Position numbers and translations under genes: made by a program
Shown: in pieces, positions 10,571 through 20,683 of the stretch
Layout: each line of letters starts with the position of its first letter
Position numbering within the stretch: the stretch's first letter is position 1
Notes under the pieces: generated by a model
Told to the model about the DNA's origin: nothing
The model's database searches: none
What the model saw: the letters and a program-made list of their open reading frames with translations, nothing else
Assembly: GCA_963575745.1 (NCBI GenBank)
Contig: CAUYUJ010000647.1
Span: forward strand, 372,501 to 436,500
Reading direction: 5' to 3'
Source of the DNA: Prorocentrum cordatum
Taxonomy: Eukaryota > Sar > Dinophyceae > Prorocentrales > Prorocentraceae
Length of the DNA stretch: 64,000 nt

Positions 10571-11590
10571 GGGTCCGAGTCAGGAGCTTTCTTTCTTCCA
10601 GGCGGGCCATCGACCGGAGCTCTCGACCGCATCCTCTGGCGGGGCCTCCCCGAGCCCCTGGTGGTGACGGGAAGCTGGCGCGAGAACGCCCGTCTCGACT
10701 TCCTCACATCGGCCTGGAGGTCGGGGCCAGACCCGCAGGGTCTCTGCGGGCCGCCGGGGGATCGGCCGGTCGAAGACATGAGTGACGCGGCGCGTCTCGC
10801 TTTCAGGGGGGGAAGGGCGGCGGAAGTAAAACGCCTGCTGGTGCGTGGGGGGAGGGGAGGCGGAAGGCGGCGGGGGGGGGTTGCGAGTGGCGGGGCCGAG
10901 GTAACCTCCTGGGCCTTGCCTCTCCACACGCCCTCGCCGCAGGGCATCCAATCTTGAGTTGCGCCTGAATAGGAAGAGACCGAAGCCCGCCACGAACCTT
11001 CCAATGACCAATAGGGAGTAGCGATTGAAAACGGAAATAATAGTTCAGGGGTCTCCGCAGTCGGCCATGCGAGAACAGCCGAGCACCTCCGAGAGCCTCC
11101 GAAGGTGCCCCCAAACCCTTCTTCTCCTCTCGTGCTCCTCTGCCTCCTCGGCCCCGCAGGATTCGGCCTCTCAGGGGCACCGGGCACCAGGGCCCAGAAC
11201 CGTCAACAAAAGGTCTCAGGGTGGAAAGCTGGTCCCGGGAAACTGATCTAGTCCTCCAGGGCCCACGTTGCGAACAAAATCATGACGTCGGCGCGTCGCG
11301 ATCTTTTCGCCTCTGGCGTTCTCGCCCAGTCTTGGGCCCCGGCCTTCCCGCATGGATTTGGCTTGGGAAATTCTGCACAAGGCTGGGGTCTGGGGTTCCA
11401 GTCGTGATTTCTCACTCTCTCTGTGCTTTCGCGACGTGGGATCTGAGGCTCGGCGAAAGGCTGGCGGAGTGCGGCGGAAGTAAACGGTGGTGTGTCTGCC
11501 GACGGAAGGTCGGCGGAAGGCGGCGCAGCCCAGACGTCCGACGCCATGCTTTGGTCGTGGCGTGAGCCACAGGACGTCTCTACCCCAACC
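10571..11590. other. GC-rich region with two GGCGGAAGTAAAACG boxes
   Basis: The box occurs at about 10817-10831 and, as GGCGGAAGTAAACGG, at about 11472-11486. At 10779 an ATG opens MSDAARLAFRGGRAAEVKRL, which ends just before a GTGCGT donor-like sequence. This could be a short first exon, but the same box occurs out of frame elsewhere, so I do not call a gene. The rest is unassigned. Confidence 0.35.
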
Positions 11591-11594
11591 CCAG

Positions 11595-11795
11595 TCGGCG
11601 GCGAACGAGCGGGGAGGCGAGAAGGAGGAGGCCTTCTCAGAAGGCGGCGGGGCTTCTCAGAAGCCCTCGCGCCCTCAGAGAAGTTTTCTGTGTCGGGGAA
11701 GGCGCAGGAAGCTTCTCAGAAGCCCAGAGGAATTCCGAGCCTTCTCAGAAGGCCTGCCCCCTCTCACTTCCCCCCCAGCCGGCCGCTGATCCAGA
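11595..11795. repeat. TIR element of the CTTCTNAGAAG family, copy 1
   Basis: The left arm starts with a GGCGGCGAAC-like sequence and carries GCCTTCTCAGAAGGC and GCTTCTCAGAAGCC palindromes. The right arm carries GCTTCTCAGAAGCCC and GCCTTCTCAGAAGGCC and then a pyrimidine run. The ~185-bp element matches 45530-45728 in reverse orientation over nearly its whole length. It has no coding capacity and looks MITE-like. Confidence 0.7.
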
Positions 11796-12324
11796 CATCC
11801 AGCGTCTTGAGAAAGTCAAGACGACGGGTTTTGGCATTTTTTCCGCCGCTGTGGGTCTTCACCTGGCCACCGGACCGTCAAAAATTCAGTTCCAGGGATG
11901 GGGTCCAGCTCCAGGGGCGTCCATGTCACGAGAACACTGCGACGCCGAAGCAGAAGGGTTGGGGGCCGCAAGACGTCTTGACCCCGTCCCAGGGATCGGT
12001 TTTCCTTCCTGGCTGGGTCGTTTTTCGATGGCTTTGGGACCCTTTGTCCAGGGTGTTCGCGGTTCGATCGGTTCGACAGGTTCGCAGTCGGCTGCATTGG
12101 GTCGGTTTGGCTTGGTCGGTCGTTGCGGCAATGTTCGGTCGGTTCTGGTTCGCCATCGGTTCGGCGGGTTTTCGATTTTGGTGTCGCCGTGGACGTCCAC
12201 GGTTGTGTCAGGCACTGTCCGACATTCTTGCGGCCGTGATGTGTTTTCGTGGTGCCAGAGGTCTTATCCGATCCGAGGAGCCTTCTCTCTGGCAAGCGCA
12301 GGATGAGGATACGTAGTTCACGTC
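11796..12324. other. No supported gene
   Basis: Unassigned GC-rich DNA. 11855-11945 resembles the degenerate dispersed repeat at 1398-1500. 12055-12085 holds short GGTTCGAT/GGTTCGAC repeats. Confidence 0.35.
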
Positions 12325-12376
12325 GCTCCAGAGCGTAGCGCTCTGGAACGGCCGCGGCGCCCGATGCATCCTCCCG
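12325..12376 (-). repeat. CGCTCCAGAGCG palindrome repeat, copy 1
   Basis: CGCTCCAGAGCGTAGCGCTC and the following TGGAACGGCCGCGGCGCCC form a palindromic tip plus flank. The reverse complement matches 57371-57410, including GGAGGATG, GGGCGCCGCGGCCG and CTCCAGAGCG or TTCCAGAGCG, so this is a dispersed repeat present twice in opposite orientations. Confidence 0.6.
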
Positions 12377-12636
12377 ACCCGCTGGCTCTCAGACAGTCCC
12401 GATGTCTGCTCATGCGACTCTGTCTTACTCTCTGGAGGCCCAGAGGCCGGCACCAACACCGGCGGTTGCCTCCACCGAGGAAAGACGGCCCTGGTCTCGG
12501 TGGTGGCAGTAAGATCCGGGCTCTCCAGGTGGCCGGAGCATGACCACCAGCACCAGAATCCAGGATGATTTTTCCCAGGGTGGAGACGCCCCCCCCCCCC
12601 CCTGTGTTGGTGTTGGTGCCACTTCCCAAGCCTCAG
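12377..12636. other. No supported gene
   Basis: Short GC-rich spacer between two repeat elements; poly-C run at 12590-12602. Confidence 0.4.
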
Positions 12637-12805
12637 CCACGCGCAGGGGGGGTAGGGGGAAGGGGGCTGGCTTCTTGGAAGCACCCTGCTTCTCAGACGG
12701 CGCGGATCTTGTCCATAGATGTAGGGCTGGCGCCTTCTAGGAAGCAGCCTCCTCCTAAGAAGCCTTCCCCCCTCTCCCTACCCCCCTCTACGCGCCGCCA
12801 ATCCA
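12637..12805. repeat. TIR element of the CTTCTNAGAAG family, minimal copy
   Basis: The left arm (CGCGCAGGGGGGGTAGGGGG, then GGCTTCTTGGAAGCA and CTGCTTCTCAG) and right arm (AGGAAGCAGCCTCCTCC, TAAGAAGCC, then CCCTACCCCCCTCTACGCGC) are inverted repeats of about 65 bp around a loop of roughly 25 bp. The arms match those of 42708-43097, where the loop is about 245 bp. Confidence 0.65.
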
Positions 12806-13076
12806 AGCCTTCAATCATCCTGCCTTCGTCTCGCGTCGGGCGGGGACGGTCGGTGAGCGGCCCCACGCGTCCGGGGCCTGCGGCGGAGGCTGCGACTGCA
12901 GCTCGTGGTCGCGGTCCGCCGCTGGCGGCGCCTAGGCAGGGCGGCCCCCTGGCAGCGCGCGCAAGGGGGGTGGAGGGAGCAGGGATGGAGGCGTTCTTTG
13001 TTGGTTCTGTTGTTTTTGTTGTTCTGAATGTTATTCACCGTTTCTGGACGGCCGAACGCAATTCGGCAAGCTAGTC
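12806..13076. other. No supported gene
   Basis: GC-rich spacer; nothing recognised. Confidence 0.4.
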
Positions 13077-13395
13077 GGTGTGTACATAGATATACTGGTA
13101 GGTGAGCACAGTTTCATGGGGCGGACAGTCATTAACATCCAAGCGGGGAAGCATCAGCAATAAGTAACACAGGCAGAAGAAGGGAATACCACATATTGGC
13201 ACGAGGGAGACCAAGCAGCATCAGTAAGAAATGGGGTATCTACAACACCTAGAAGATCTGGATACGCTGCATCGTCAGGCGAGCTAAGAGTGTCGGAAGA
13301 GCTGTGATATTCACAATACTTCGGATGAAGTTTAACATATACATATAACGGCGCACCGGGTCCGGGGGCCCGGGGCCGGGACCTCGACCACAAAT
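13077..13395 (-). pseudogene. Low-GC island with a protein-like minus-strand frame
   Basis: Base composition drops sharply here. The minus-strand frame ending near 13154 reads a balanced peptide including SSSDTLSSPDDAAYPDLLG and LTDAAWSPSCQYVVF before its stop. The ATG at 13393 lies in GC-rich junction sequence and need not be the true start. The Ser/Asp/Ala-Trp spacing faintly recalls the RNase H region of copia-type polyproteins, but no catalytic motif is certain. It is either a remnant of a transposon or an orphan exon; function unknown. Confidence 0.3.
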
Positions 13396-14400
13396 GTGGG
13401 CCCCGGGGGGCCCGGAGGCTCGTCGGACCGCCGGACGCCGTCCAAGATCGTTCGCAGGCGGCTTCGGAACGCGCTCCGATGGCTCCAGATGCCTTCCAAG
13501 ACGCCTGTCATGACACCAAGAAGGTCCCAGAAGCCTCCAAGACGCTCCGAGAGGCAGCCCAAGAGAGGCCCAAGAAGCAAAAATCGTGCCATTCCTATGG
13601 GAAAACGTATATTTTTCGCATGTTCGCCTCTTGGGCTTTCACCGCGTCCAAGACGGCCCAAGAGGCGCCCAAGACGGTCTACGAGGCCTCCGGGAGCGCT
13701 CCAAGGCTGCGCACGAGTGGCCCAGGACGGCCCCAAGACGGCCGAAGAGAGCCCCAAGACGAGTTCGAGAGGGGTCCCAGACGGAGAAAGCCAACCTCGA
13801 ATTCCGAGCTTCCGGCCCAAGAGGCTCCAGGAGGCGCCAAAATGCCGCCAAGAGGCGCCAAAAGGCTCCAAAAGCACCCCAAGACGTTCCGAGAGGCACC
13901 CCAAGAGAGGTCCAAGAAAAAAATCGTGCCATTCCTATGGGAAAACATATATTTTTCGCATGTTCGCATCTTGGGCTTTCACCGCGTCCAAGACGGCCCA
14001 AGAGGCCTCCAAGACGGCCTAGGAGGCCTCCGGGAGCGCTCCAAGGCTGCGCACGAGTGGCTCAGGACGGCCCCAAGACGGCCCAAGAGAACCCCAAGAC
14101 GACTTCGAGAGGGGTCCCAGAAGGAGAAAGCCACTCTCGAATTCCGAGCTTCCGGCCCAACATATCCCAGGAGGCGCCAAAACGCCGCCCAGAGGCGCCA
14201 AAAGGCTTCCAAAATCAGCCCAAGACGTTCCGAGAGGCACCCCAAGAGAGGTCCAAGAAACAAAAATCGTGCCATTCCTATGGGAAAACGTATATTTTCC
14301 GCATGTTCGCATCTTGGGCTTTCACCGCGTCCAAGACGGCCCAAGAGGCCTCCAAGACCGCCCCAAGACGGCCCAAGAAGCTTCCAAGAGGGCCCCAGGA
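13396..14400 (-). repeat. 340-bp tandem repeat (three units) within a CCAAG block
   Basis: The sequence ATCGTGCCATTCCTATGGGA starts at 13583, 13923 and 14266, giving unit lengths of 340 and 343 bp. Each unit contains an AT-rich core (ACGTATATTTTTCGCATGTT) embedded in CCAAGACGGCCC-type short repeats. All three plus-strand frames stay open for hundreds of codons (Pro/Arg/Lys-rich), so the 449- and 406-codon frames are repeat by-products. Confidence 0.8.
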
Positions 14401-14820
14401 CAGCCCAAGAGGGCCCCAAGACGGCCCAAGAGGCGCCCAAGATGGCCCAAGAGGGCCCCAAGACGGGCCCAAGAGGGGGCCCAGAGGGGGACCACGAACC
14501 GCAAGCTCGAGCCTTCCGCCCCAAGAGGCCGCCAGGAGGCCCCAAGGAGGCCCCTCAAGAGGCCCCAGGAGACCCCCAAGAGGCCCAAAGGAGGCCCCGA
14601 GAAGCCCCAAATCGGCCCCCAAAATGCTTCGAACCTGCTTCCAGGAGGCCCCCGACAGGTTCAGAGGCTCCCGAGAAGCTACGTCAAACTCCCAGCGAGC
14701 GGCCGGACGAGGCCCCCCACAAAATCACAAGAGGGTTCCAGTATTTGTATCCTTCAGCGCTCTCTGGCCTTCTTCCCCCTGCCCCCTTCCCTGCGACTTT
14801 CGTTGACTCAAGCTCGCCTC
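14401..14820 (-). repeat. CCAAG block and tail preceding the terminal hairpin
   Basis: CCCAAGAGGGCCCCAAGAC-type repeats to about 14660, then a non-repetitive ~160-bp tail leading into the hairpin at 14821. The order block, tail, hairpin is repeated at 44620-45193 and 50690-51286. Confidence 0.6.
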
Positions 14821-14864
14821 CTAGCTAGAACCTAAGCGCGCGCGAAGCGCGCGCGTGGTTCTAG
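14821..14864 (+). repeat. Conserved terminal hairpin, copy 1 (Helitron-like 3' end)
   Basis: CTAGCTAGAAC, CTAAG, a GCGCGCGCGAAGCGCGCGC stem-loop, then TGGTTCTAG, followed by T. CTAGAAC pairs with GTTCTAG as an outer stem. The GC hairpin a few bases before a terminal CTAG that is followed by T fits the CTRR rule for Helitron 3' ends. Related copies are at 45151-45193 and 51241-51286, and a damaged one is at 44591. Confidence 0.6.
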
Positions 14865-15673
14865 TAATATCTAATCGAGCTCTATGTGTTAGACAAATTT
14901 GCCAGCCCTGCGCGAAGCCAATCGCAAGCCTAGAGTTGCACCTCCTACATCCTTTTCACTCGAAGGGTGTTCAATTTTGCCCCTTCGCAGACACCCAGGA
15001 GCTATGCAGGCAGCTCGACGATGCCCCTACCAGGGTGCATAACACGAACGAAAGGTGGCAGCAAATTAACACCCGCTCATCACCCGCCGAGTTCCACACC
15101 TTTCCCGGCCCCTCGCCGGAGCCGCCGGACTGGGCCTCTCCAGCACGCTCCCCCTCGACGCCCACGCGGCGCGGGACCAGCCCTTCCCACACCGACGGGC
15201 CTAGCCCACACTCCCCGACAGGTAGGCGCCGCCCGCCGGTGGCGAGCCCAGGTGCCGAAGGCCCCACCGCCAAAGGACCGCCCCAGGGCACGTCTCCCCC
15301 ACGTAAAGTTTCTGCAACGGGGCACTCACCCACGGGCAGTGGCGCCGCCCCAGCCGCGCTCAGCGACGCCATCTCTGACACCTCCGTGGCCGAGACTCAC
15401 GTAGCTGAAGCCGATCCCGCCCCACCCCCTCCAGCGGTAAGAGAGGGGGCTGTGGTTGCCCTGTCCCCGCCCCCTAGCTCGGGTCCACCCATCCTGCACG
15501 TCGACTCCTCCCACAGCCCCGCGGTGGACTCCAGGCTCTGCAGCCCCACCTCACCAGCGGATGACCCAAGGGGGATTCACGAGCCACGCGAGCAGGACAA
15601 CAGGAGACCCGTTAGCACTCTGATCGCAGGGCTGCGCCCTCCCCAAGTATCCCCGCCCCGGGGCGACCCCTGA
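14855..15673 (+). CDS. Pro/Ser/Thr-rich hypothetical frame, probably degenerate
   Basis: A 272-codon frame. Residues 1-75 are balanced (for example QELCRQLDDAPTRVHNTNER); the remainder is a Pro/Ser/Ala-rich low-complexity region. No domain is recognised. The start overlaps the preceding hairpin end, so the true N-terminus is uncertain. It is followed after 11 bp by another plus-strand frame (15685-16089) with a different amino-acid bias. I read 14855-16300 as fragments of one decayed gene, possibly a gag-like ORF, at low confidence. Confidence 0.25.
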   Translation: MVLVISNRALCVRQICQPCAKPIASLELHLLHPFHSKGVQFCPFADTQELCRQLDDAPTRVHNTNERWQQINTRSSPAEFHTFPGPSPEPPDWASPARSPSTPTRRGTSPSHTDGPSPHSPTGRRRPPVASPGAEGPTAKGPPQGTSPPRKVSATGHSPTGSGAAPAALSDAISDTSVAETHVAEADPAPPPPAVREGAVVALSPPPSSGPPILHVDSSHSPAVDSRLCSPTSPADDPRGIHEPREQDNRRPVSTLIAGLRPPQVSPPRGDP

Positions 15674-15684
15674 TCGACATTGCC

Positions 15685-16300
15685 ATGCGGGACGAACGCA
15701 GCTGGGGCGAGCGTTGGGGTGAGCACCGGTCGCGTCAACAGTTTGAGTCCAGCCGTAGTGAGCCATACAGCGGCAGATGGACCGGATGGACGGGCTGGTC
15801 CAGCTGGTCGGCCAACGAGCGCTGGGGTCGGTCCTCTCACGCCCATTCGCCCTCGTACTCCGACGACAATCCGACCCCTCGGTCGGCCCCGTGGCCCCCC
15901 TACGCAGACGCTCAATCCGACCCTGCGCAGGATCTGAGCGACCCGCACACTGGCCAGTACATGTATCGAACCCCGCTGGAGCTTCCAGCTCTCCCCCCTC
16001 CGCGGCGAGGTTCCCGCCGAGACAGTGAAACGCCCGTAGAAGGAGCTCGGGGAATACTTCAGCGGGGTTTGGCACCAGTGGACGGCTAAAAACCCCACAA
16101 GGACCGGCTATGTCTGCGTTGACCCCACCAAGCAGGAGCCCGGGTCATGCGAGCGCCTCCTCAGGGCGTGGCATCGCCACGGGGAAGGGTGCCCTGGGCA
16201 AAGGCAAAGGCAAGGGGCATCGGGAGGATGGTGACTCCCGCTGGGCAAGGCCAGGGGACTCCAGGTGGGCCACGAGCTCCCACCAGCCATGGGTGTACCC
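15685..16300 (+). pseudogene. Frame-disrupted Trp/Ser/Arg-rich ORF fragments
   Basis: 15685-16089 encodes a Trp/Ser/Arg-rich segment (SWGERWGEHRSRQQFESS, WTGWTGWSSWSANERWG). At about 16047 the protein-like signal moves to another frame, KELGEYFSGVWHQWTAKNP followed by TGYVCVDPTKQEPGSCERLL and AWHRHGEG, immediately after an in-frame TAG. A third frame at 16180-16240 gives a GKGKGKGHRED stretch. The shift suggests at least one frameshift plus a nonsense mutation. Gly/Lys repeats and this layout recall gag-type proteins of algal retroelements, but no protease or RT is adjacent. Confidence 0.3.
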
Positions 16301-16750
16301 CTAGCACCCCTCCCACGCACTCCCGCCCTCCCACAACCCAGCCGGCGCCGCGTGCGCGTTCCCCCTCAACCGGGCACGCCCCGGCTGCCCCGACGGAGCC
16401 GACCGCCGTCCTGCACCTAACGAATGTACTGACCCTGATTCTATGAATGACCCTCCTCACACTGGGGCCAGCCCCAGGCGGGGCCCCTCGGCGCGCCACT
16501 TCGGCTCCGCGCCTGATACCGGCTCGGGCGCGCCTAGCTGGGGCTGCTGGCTCGCCCCTGGCCCTCAGGAGACCCTTGCTCCTGGCAGCTTTGCGGCCTC
16601 TCGCCCCCTGGATGATCGCCGCCGCCCCTGGCCCGCCTCAGGCGCCGCCCAGGGGCCCTGGTCCTCCCTCCCGCGGTGTGACCCGTACTGCCAGATCCTT
16701 AGCGGCAGCAGGACTCGCAGCCTGACGCAGCACGCTACAATACCCACCTC
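16301..16750. other. No supported gene
   Basis: GC- and Pro-codon-rich sequence with overlapping open frames and no domain signal. Confidence 0.4.
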
Positions 16751-17160
16751 GTGACTGTTAGTCGCGCCCCCACCCTTCCCCGTCCGCCTTTCTGCACCAC
16801 TCTGCGACTGTCAGTCCCCCTTCCCCTCGCCCGCCCCTCGGGGTTGCTCCCTACCCACTACGCCACTGTCAGTCACTCCACACCAGTACCCCTCCTCTGC
16901 ACCTACGCTGCCTCTACGACGCTTCATTCTGCGGCTGTCAGTCGCTTTCCCCTGGCCTCCGTCCCCCGCGTGTACGACGCTCCACTGTGCGGCTGTCAGT
17001 CGCTTTCCCCTCGCCCACCACCCGCCCGCCTCCTGGCCTCCGTCCCCCACGCCCGCCCCCCGCTGGTTCCGCCTCTAATGCAGCGCGACTGTCAGTCGCC
17101 CCCCCCTGACTCCCCTGCCCGGCTCTCCCCGCCGACGCGCTCGACGGCTGTCAGCCACCT
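16751..17160. repeat. Array of GACTGTCAGTC boxes
   Basis: Seven boxes of the form CGRCTGTCAGTCGC lie near 16755, 16806, 16864, 16932, 16992, 17087 and 17143, separated by 51-95 bp of otherwise different pyrimidine-rich sequence. The core GACTG-T-CAGTC is a perfect 5-bp inverted repeat about one base. Two adjacent units also share the following CGCTTTCCCC. It resembles an array of binding sites or iterons; no factor can be named. Confidence 0.65.
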
Positions 17161-18180
17161 GCTCCCCCACCCCACCGCGGCCCGCTTCGCGGCCGCCACG
17201 GCCCAGCGCCTATTACCGCCCCGCCGTATGTGCTCGGGCCTTTCGCGACGTTGCGCCCTCGGCGCCATGTGGCCCACCCCCAGCGCTCGCCCCTCCGTCG
17301 CCGCGGGTACCCTTGGCCTTACTGTCGGCCCCGCGCACCGCCGGGCTGGCTGGGGCTTGGTCGCCAGGGCTTCGCGTGCCACGCCCCCGGGGCTCGCTGC
17401 TCCCTGCGCACCCGCTGCGGGCCTCGCCGCGCAGCCCCCGGCCTCTCTCTGCTGCCGCCGGCTCCCCCCCCGGTCTTCGACGGTTCCTTGGACGTCGCAG
17501 CCGGCGTCGGCGGCCCCGCTTTGGCGCGCGTGGCCTCTGGGCTCCCCCGGCCCCTCGCGTCGTCACCCCTGTCTGGCTGGGGTGCCTGCTTTCTGTCCGT
17601 TCGGCCTAGCCGGTCGCCCTGGGGACGGCCCGCTCGCCCCTTCTTCCGGGGTGCCCCCGGCCGCTCGGGCCCCCTCGCCCGTGGGCGCCACCCCCGCCCT
17701 CTTGGGGTCGACGGACACTTTGTCTTCCCCCGTATCGGCTTGGGCGTCCTCCTCCACGTGATCGGCGATGTCGCTTCACGCCGGGTGCGGATCCTGGCGC
17801 CTCGCCGCCTCGCTGTCGGTGCTCTGCTAGGCGCCGTCCTTGCTCCTTCGCCGCGGCCCTCGCCGTCGCCCCCGCGCGGACGTGCGCCATCTTCGCGCTC
17901 GCGGTCTCACGACGATTTTTCGTCGGCGACCCGGAGTCTTCCGTTGAGCGCCTGCACGGTTCGCCCCTGTCGACTACTTGACAGTGGTCATCGTCTGCAC
18001 GCAAACCTTGTCTTCTTTGACGGCATGGCGTTTCACGTGGATCTGATCCTCAGCGTCTTCGCTTGCTGAGTCGCAGCGTAGCTCGCTGTTCGCTCCTGCG
18101 CGCTCAGTGCGTAATTTAGACCGCGGCGCTGTTTCTTCGCTCTTTGACAGCGCGCGGTTGCTCCGTGTCGCTCGCGAACG
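17161..18180. other. GC-rich region with long open frames but no supported gene
   Basis: Plus-strand frames of 336 and 279 codons are Pro/Arg/Ala/Leu-rich and overlap each other, as do several minus-strand frames; none shows a domain. 18070-18180 is less GC-rich and leads into an AAAATATCCCCACC box at 18182. Confidence 0.4.
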
Positions 18181-18319
18181 GAAAATATCCCCACCGGTCC
18201 ACCCAGCCAGGCGAGATGCTCCTAGTGCAGGAGCAAGCAGTGGAACAAAGAGCGGGGGGTGGGCAGCCGTCAAACCGAAGCTCGGGATCAGCCTGTGTGA
18301 GCAGACCCTGGGGTGAACT

Positions 18320-19003
18320 AGAATTACTTCGCGGATCTTTCGATATGGGAGCCCCCTGGCAATTTAACTGGGTCATCTCGGGTCCCTCTTGGGTGAACAT
18401 TGGAATCCTTTGGGGTTCTCTTGCGTCCCTCTTGGGCATCTCTTATGTGCCGTGGGGGCTCTCTTCGGGCCATCCTGGAGGACATGGATTAAAGAAGGGG
18501 GGCACATTACTTTTGGGGACTGTCTTTGGACGCTCTTGGGGTGTTCTTGGGCCCGTCATGGGCCCCATGAAAATACAGCTGTCTTGGATCCGTTTCGATG
18601 CTTTCAGAACCCATCGAAAGCGAACAGACAACAATGCACACATCATGTGTTTCCTCAAGCTTGGGAGCGTTAGTGGCTTCTTGGAAGCGTCCTTGGGAGG
18701 CTCCGTGGCAACTTTGAGCCGTCTTGGCGGGTCTGGTGCGTCTTAGAGGTTTCATGGAGATCATCTTGAGCCGTCCTGAGCTATTTTGTGCCATCTGGGA
18801 GGCCATCGTGGGCTATATTTGGAGCCATGTTGAAAAAATTGAGCCGAGAGCTTCCCAGGGATGCGCCCACTAAGGCGAACTTCCCCGTCCAGACCCGGGG
18901 GGAGAGGGTAGGGGTGGGGGGAACCCCTCCCAGAGGGGAAGAAGGGTGGTGGAAGAGGAAGCGCTCTAGACCACTTCCGCCCAAAGGGCTGGTGGGAATA
19001 CCC
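18320..19003 (+). repeat. CTTGG composite repeat D with core and cassette
   Basis: CTTGGG-type units at 18360-18830, an AT-rich core at about 18585-18665 (TCAGAACCCATCGAAAGCGA), then the cassette at 18887-19003 (GTCCAGACCCGGGG to GGGCTGGTGGGAATACC). The order is the same as in the copies ending at 5295 and 28895. Confidence 0.65.
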
Positions 19004-20348
19004 AGGCCTCTCAAATTGCGCCAGGGTAGATGGGGTCGGTGGATCGCGCCACATCGGCGATGTGTCGGCGATGCGGCGCGATTTGAAGTCCTGTTCTCTT
19101 CATCCCGTCTTCGCCGGAGCATCGACGATGCACTGGCGATGCGGAATGTGGGTCAGGAACTTTTCCGTGGCCGAGGCTCACCGCGGGCAGAAACGCCCCT
19201 TCGTTTCTTATCCAGCGCTTCTGGTGGTAACGCGATGGCCGCGACGGTTTATCTGGACCCCCCCCGAGTCATCGGGATGGTGGAGCCCGCGCTTCGGGGG
19301 AGCGCGACAGTCTCGGCCTTACCTGGGGCCCCCGCAGGGCGTGGACCTGCGTGTGCGGTGGGGCGCAGGCTCTGGCCGCAAGCAGCCCAAAGTCTCTGCG
19401 GCCAACTGCGAGCCCCACCCCTGCGGGTCCACTCGACGCTGGGGTGTCGGACACCCCCGCTGGGGTTCACTTGGCTGCAGACATCCTTCGAGTTCTGAGC
19501 CCCGGCTGGCGGCTCAGAAATCTGGCCTGCAGGGGTAGGGTTCACTTGTGGTTGCCCAGAAAGTCTGCCCTCTGCTCGTCCTTTCCTCTCTCCTCTGTCC
19601 TTCTCTGTGCGCTCGCTCGCCCCATCTGCTCCTTCTCTTTCTCTCTCTCTCTCTCTCTCTCCTTCTCTCTTCCACTCTGCCTCGGGGCCTGTGCTCAGGG
19701 GCGACTGGGGGCTCAACGATGTGCCGTTGACCGAGCCTGCCATGGTGGGCGCTCTGCCTCTCTGCGCCCCTGAGTTTGGGCTTCGGTTTCGGCTGTGGGT
19801 GCACCCCGAAGCACCTTCGGGCCAGCTCACCCGAGTCGGGTTTCAGCCCGCACGGGTGCCCGCCCCTCGCCCCGCCCGCGGGCTGTGCCAGGGGGGGTCA
19901 TCACTGGGGGGGTCATCACTTCCCCGTGGAAGTCGAGGGTCAAGGAGATGGAGGGAGGATCGAGAATGGACAAGGTTTTGGATCGATGACCGAGGATCAG
20001 CCCTCTGCCTCGGCCCGCCCCCGCCGCCGAGGCGTGCTGTATCCGCTCGGCCCGCCCGGGGGCTGGTTGGCGGGCCAGGCGGCCGAATTCGCGCAGCCAG
20101 AGCCCGCGCGGTCCCAGAAGAGGCGCCGCCACCATCCCCGGCGGCGAGCAGGGGGGCACTCCTCCTCCAAGCCCTCCCTCCCTCCCTCCCTCCTCCCTCC
20201 CGGTCGCCACGGCCCCGGAGGCTCCCCGAAAGAGAGACTGACACCCCCACAGGGGACCCAGGGGCAGGCTGGAACAGAGGGTCCGACCGCAGGGCCGTCA
20301 CCTTCGGCGACGACATGCGAGTCGCTTGAATTCGACTTCGCGCGCGAT
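19004..20348. other. No supported gene
   Basis: GC-rich DNA with several overlapping plus-strand frames. One (19776-20438) ends in a poly-Glu run that is simply the GGA tract. A CT microsatellite lies at 19638-19668. No domain or exon is convincing. Confidence 0.4.
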
Positions 20349-20425
20349 GGGGACGAGGAGGAGGAGGAGGAGGAGGAGGAGGAGGAGGAGGAGGAGAAGG
20401 AGGAGAAGAGGAAGAGGAAGGGGAG
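20349..20425 (+). repeat. GGA trinucleotide tract
   Basis: GAGGAGGAGG repeats, purines on the plus strand. Confidence 0.85.
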
Positions 20426-20577
20426 GGCTGCGCGCTAGGCGCGCGTGGAAGCAGTGGCGGCACAGCAGGGGCGAGGAGAGGAAAGCTTGAGGGACGGCGT
20501 GGGGCGGGGGCTGTCGGAGCGGGCGTGAGGGAAAGGAGGGGGAGGGGGGCGGGGTCGGTCCATCCCTCCCTCCCTGC

Positions 20578-20665
20578 CTCCCCCCCCTTGCTCCTCCTCC
20601 TCCTCTTCCTCCTCCTCCTTCCTCCTCCTCCTCTTACTCCTCCTCCTCCTCTTACTCCTCCTTCA
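20578..20665 (-). repeat. CTC trinucleotide tract
   Basis: CTCCTCCTCC repeats with a few TTA interruptions. Confidence 0.8.
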
Positions 20666-20683
20666 ACCGCGACCCCGGCACCC

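Noticed and set aside
12055-12085. GGTTCGATCGGTTCGACAGG as a tRNA T-arm
   Set aside because: No acceptor stem, D-arm or anticodon arm could be placed around it.
13479-14828. 449- and 406-codon plus-strand Pro/Arg/Lys-rich frames
   Set aside because: They follow the 340-bp and CCAAG repeats; alternative frames are equally open and encode the same kind of low complexity.
16751-17761. 336-codon Pro/Ala/Leu-rich frame
   Set aside because: GC-driven; it runs through the GACTGTCAGTC array and has no domain, and other frames over the same DNA are comparably open.
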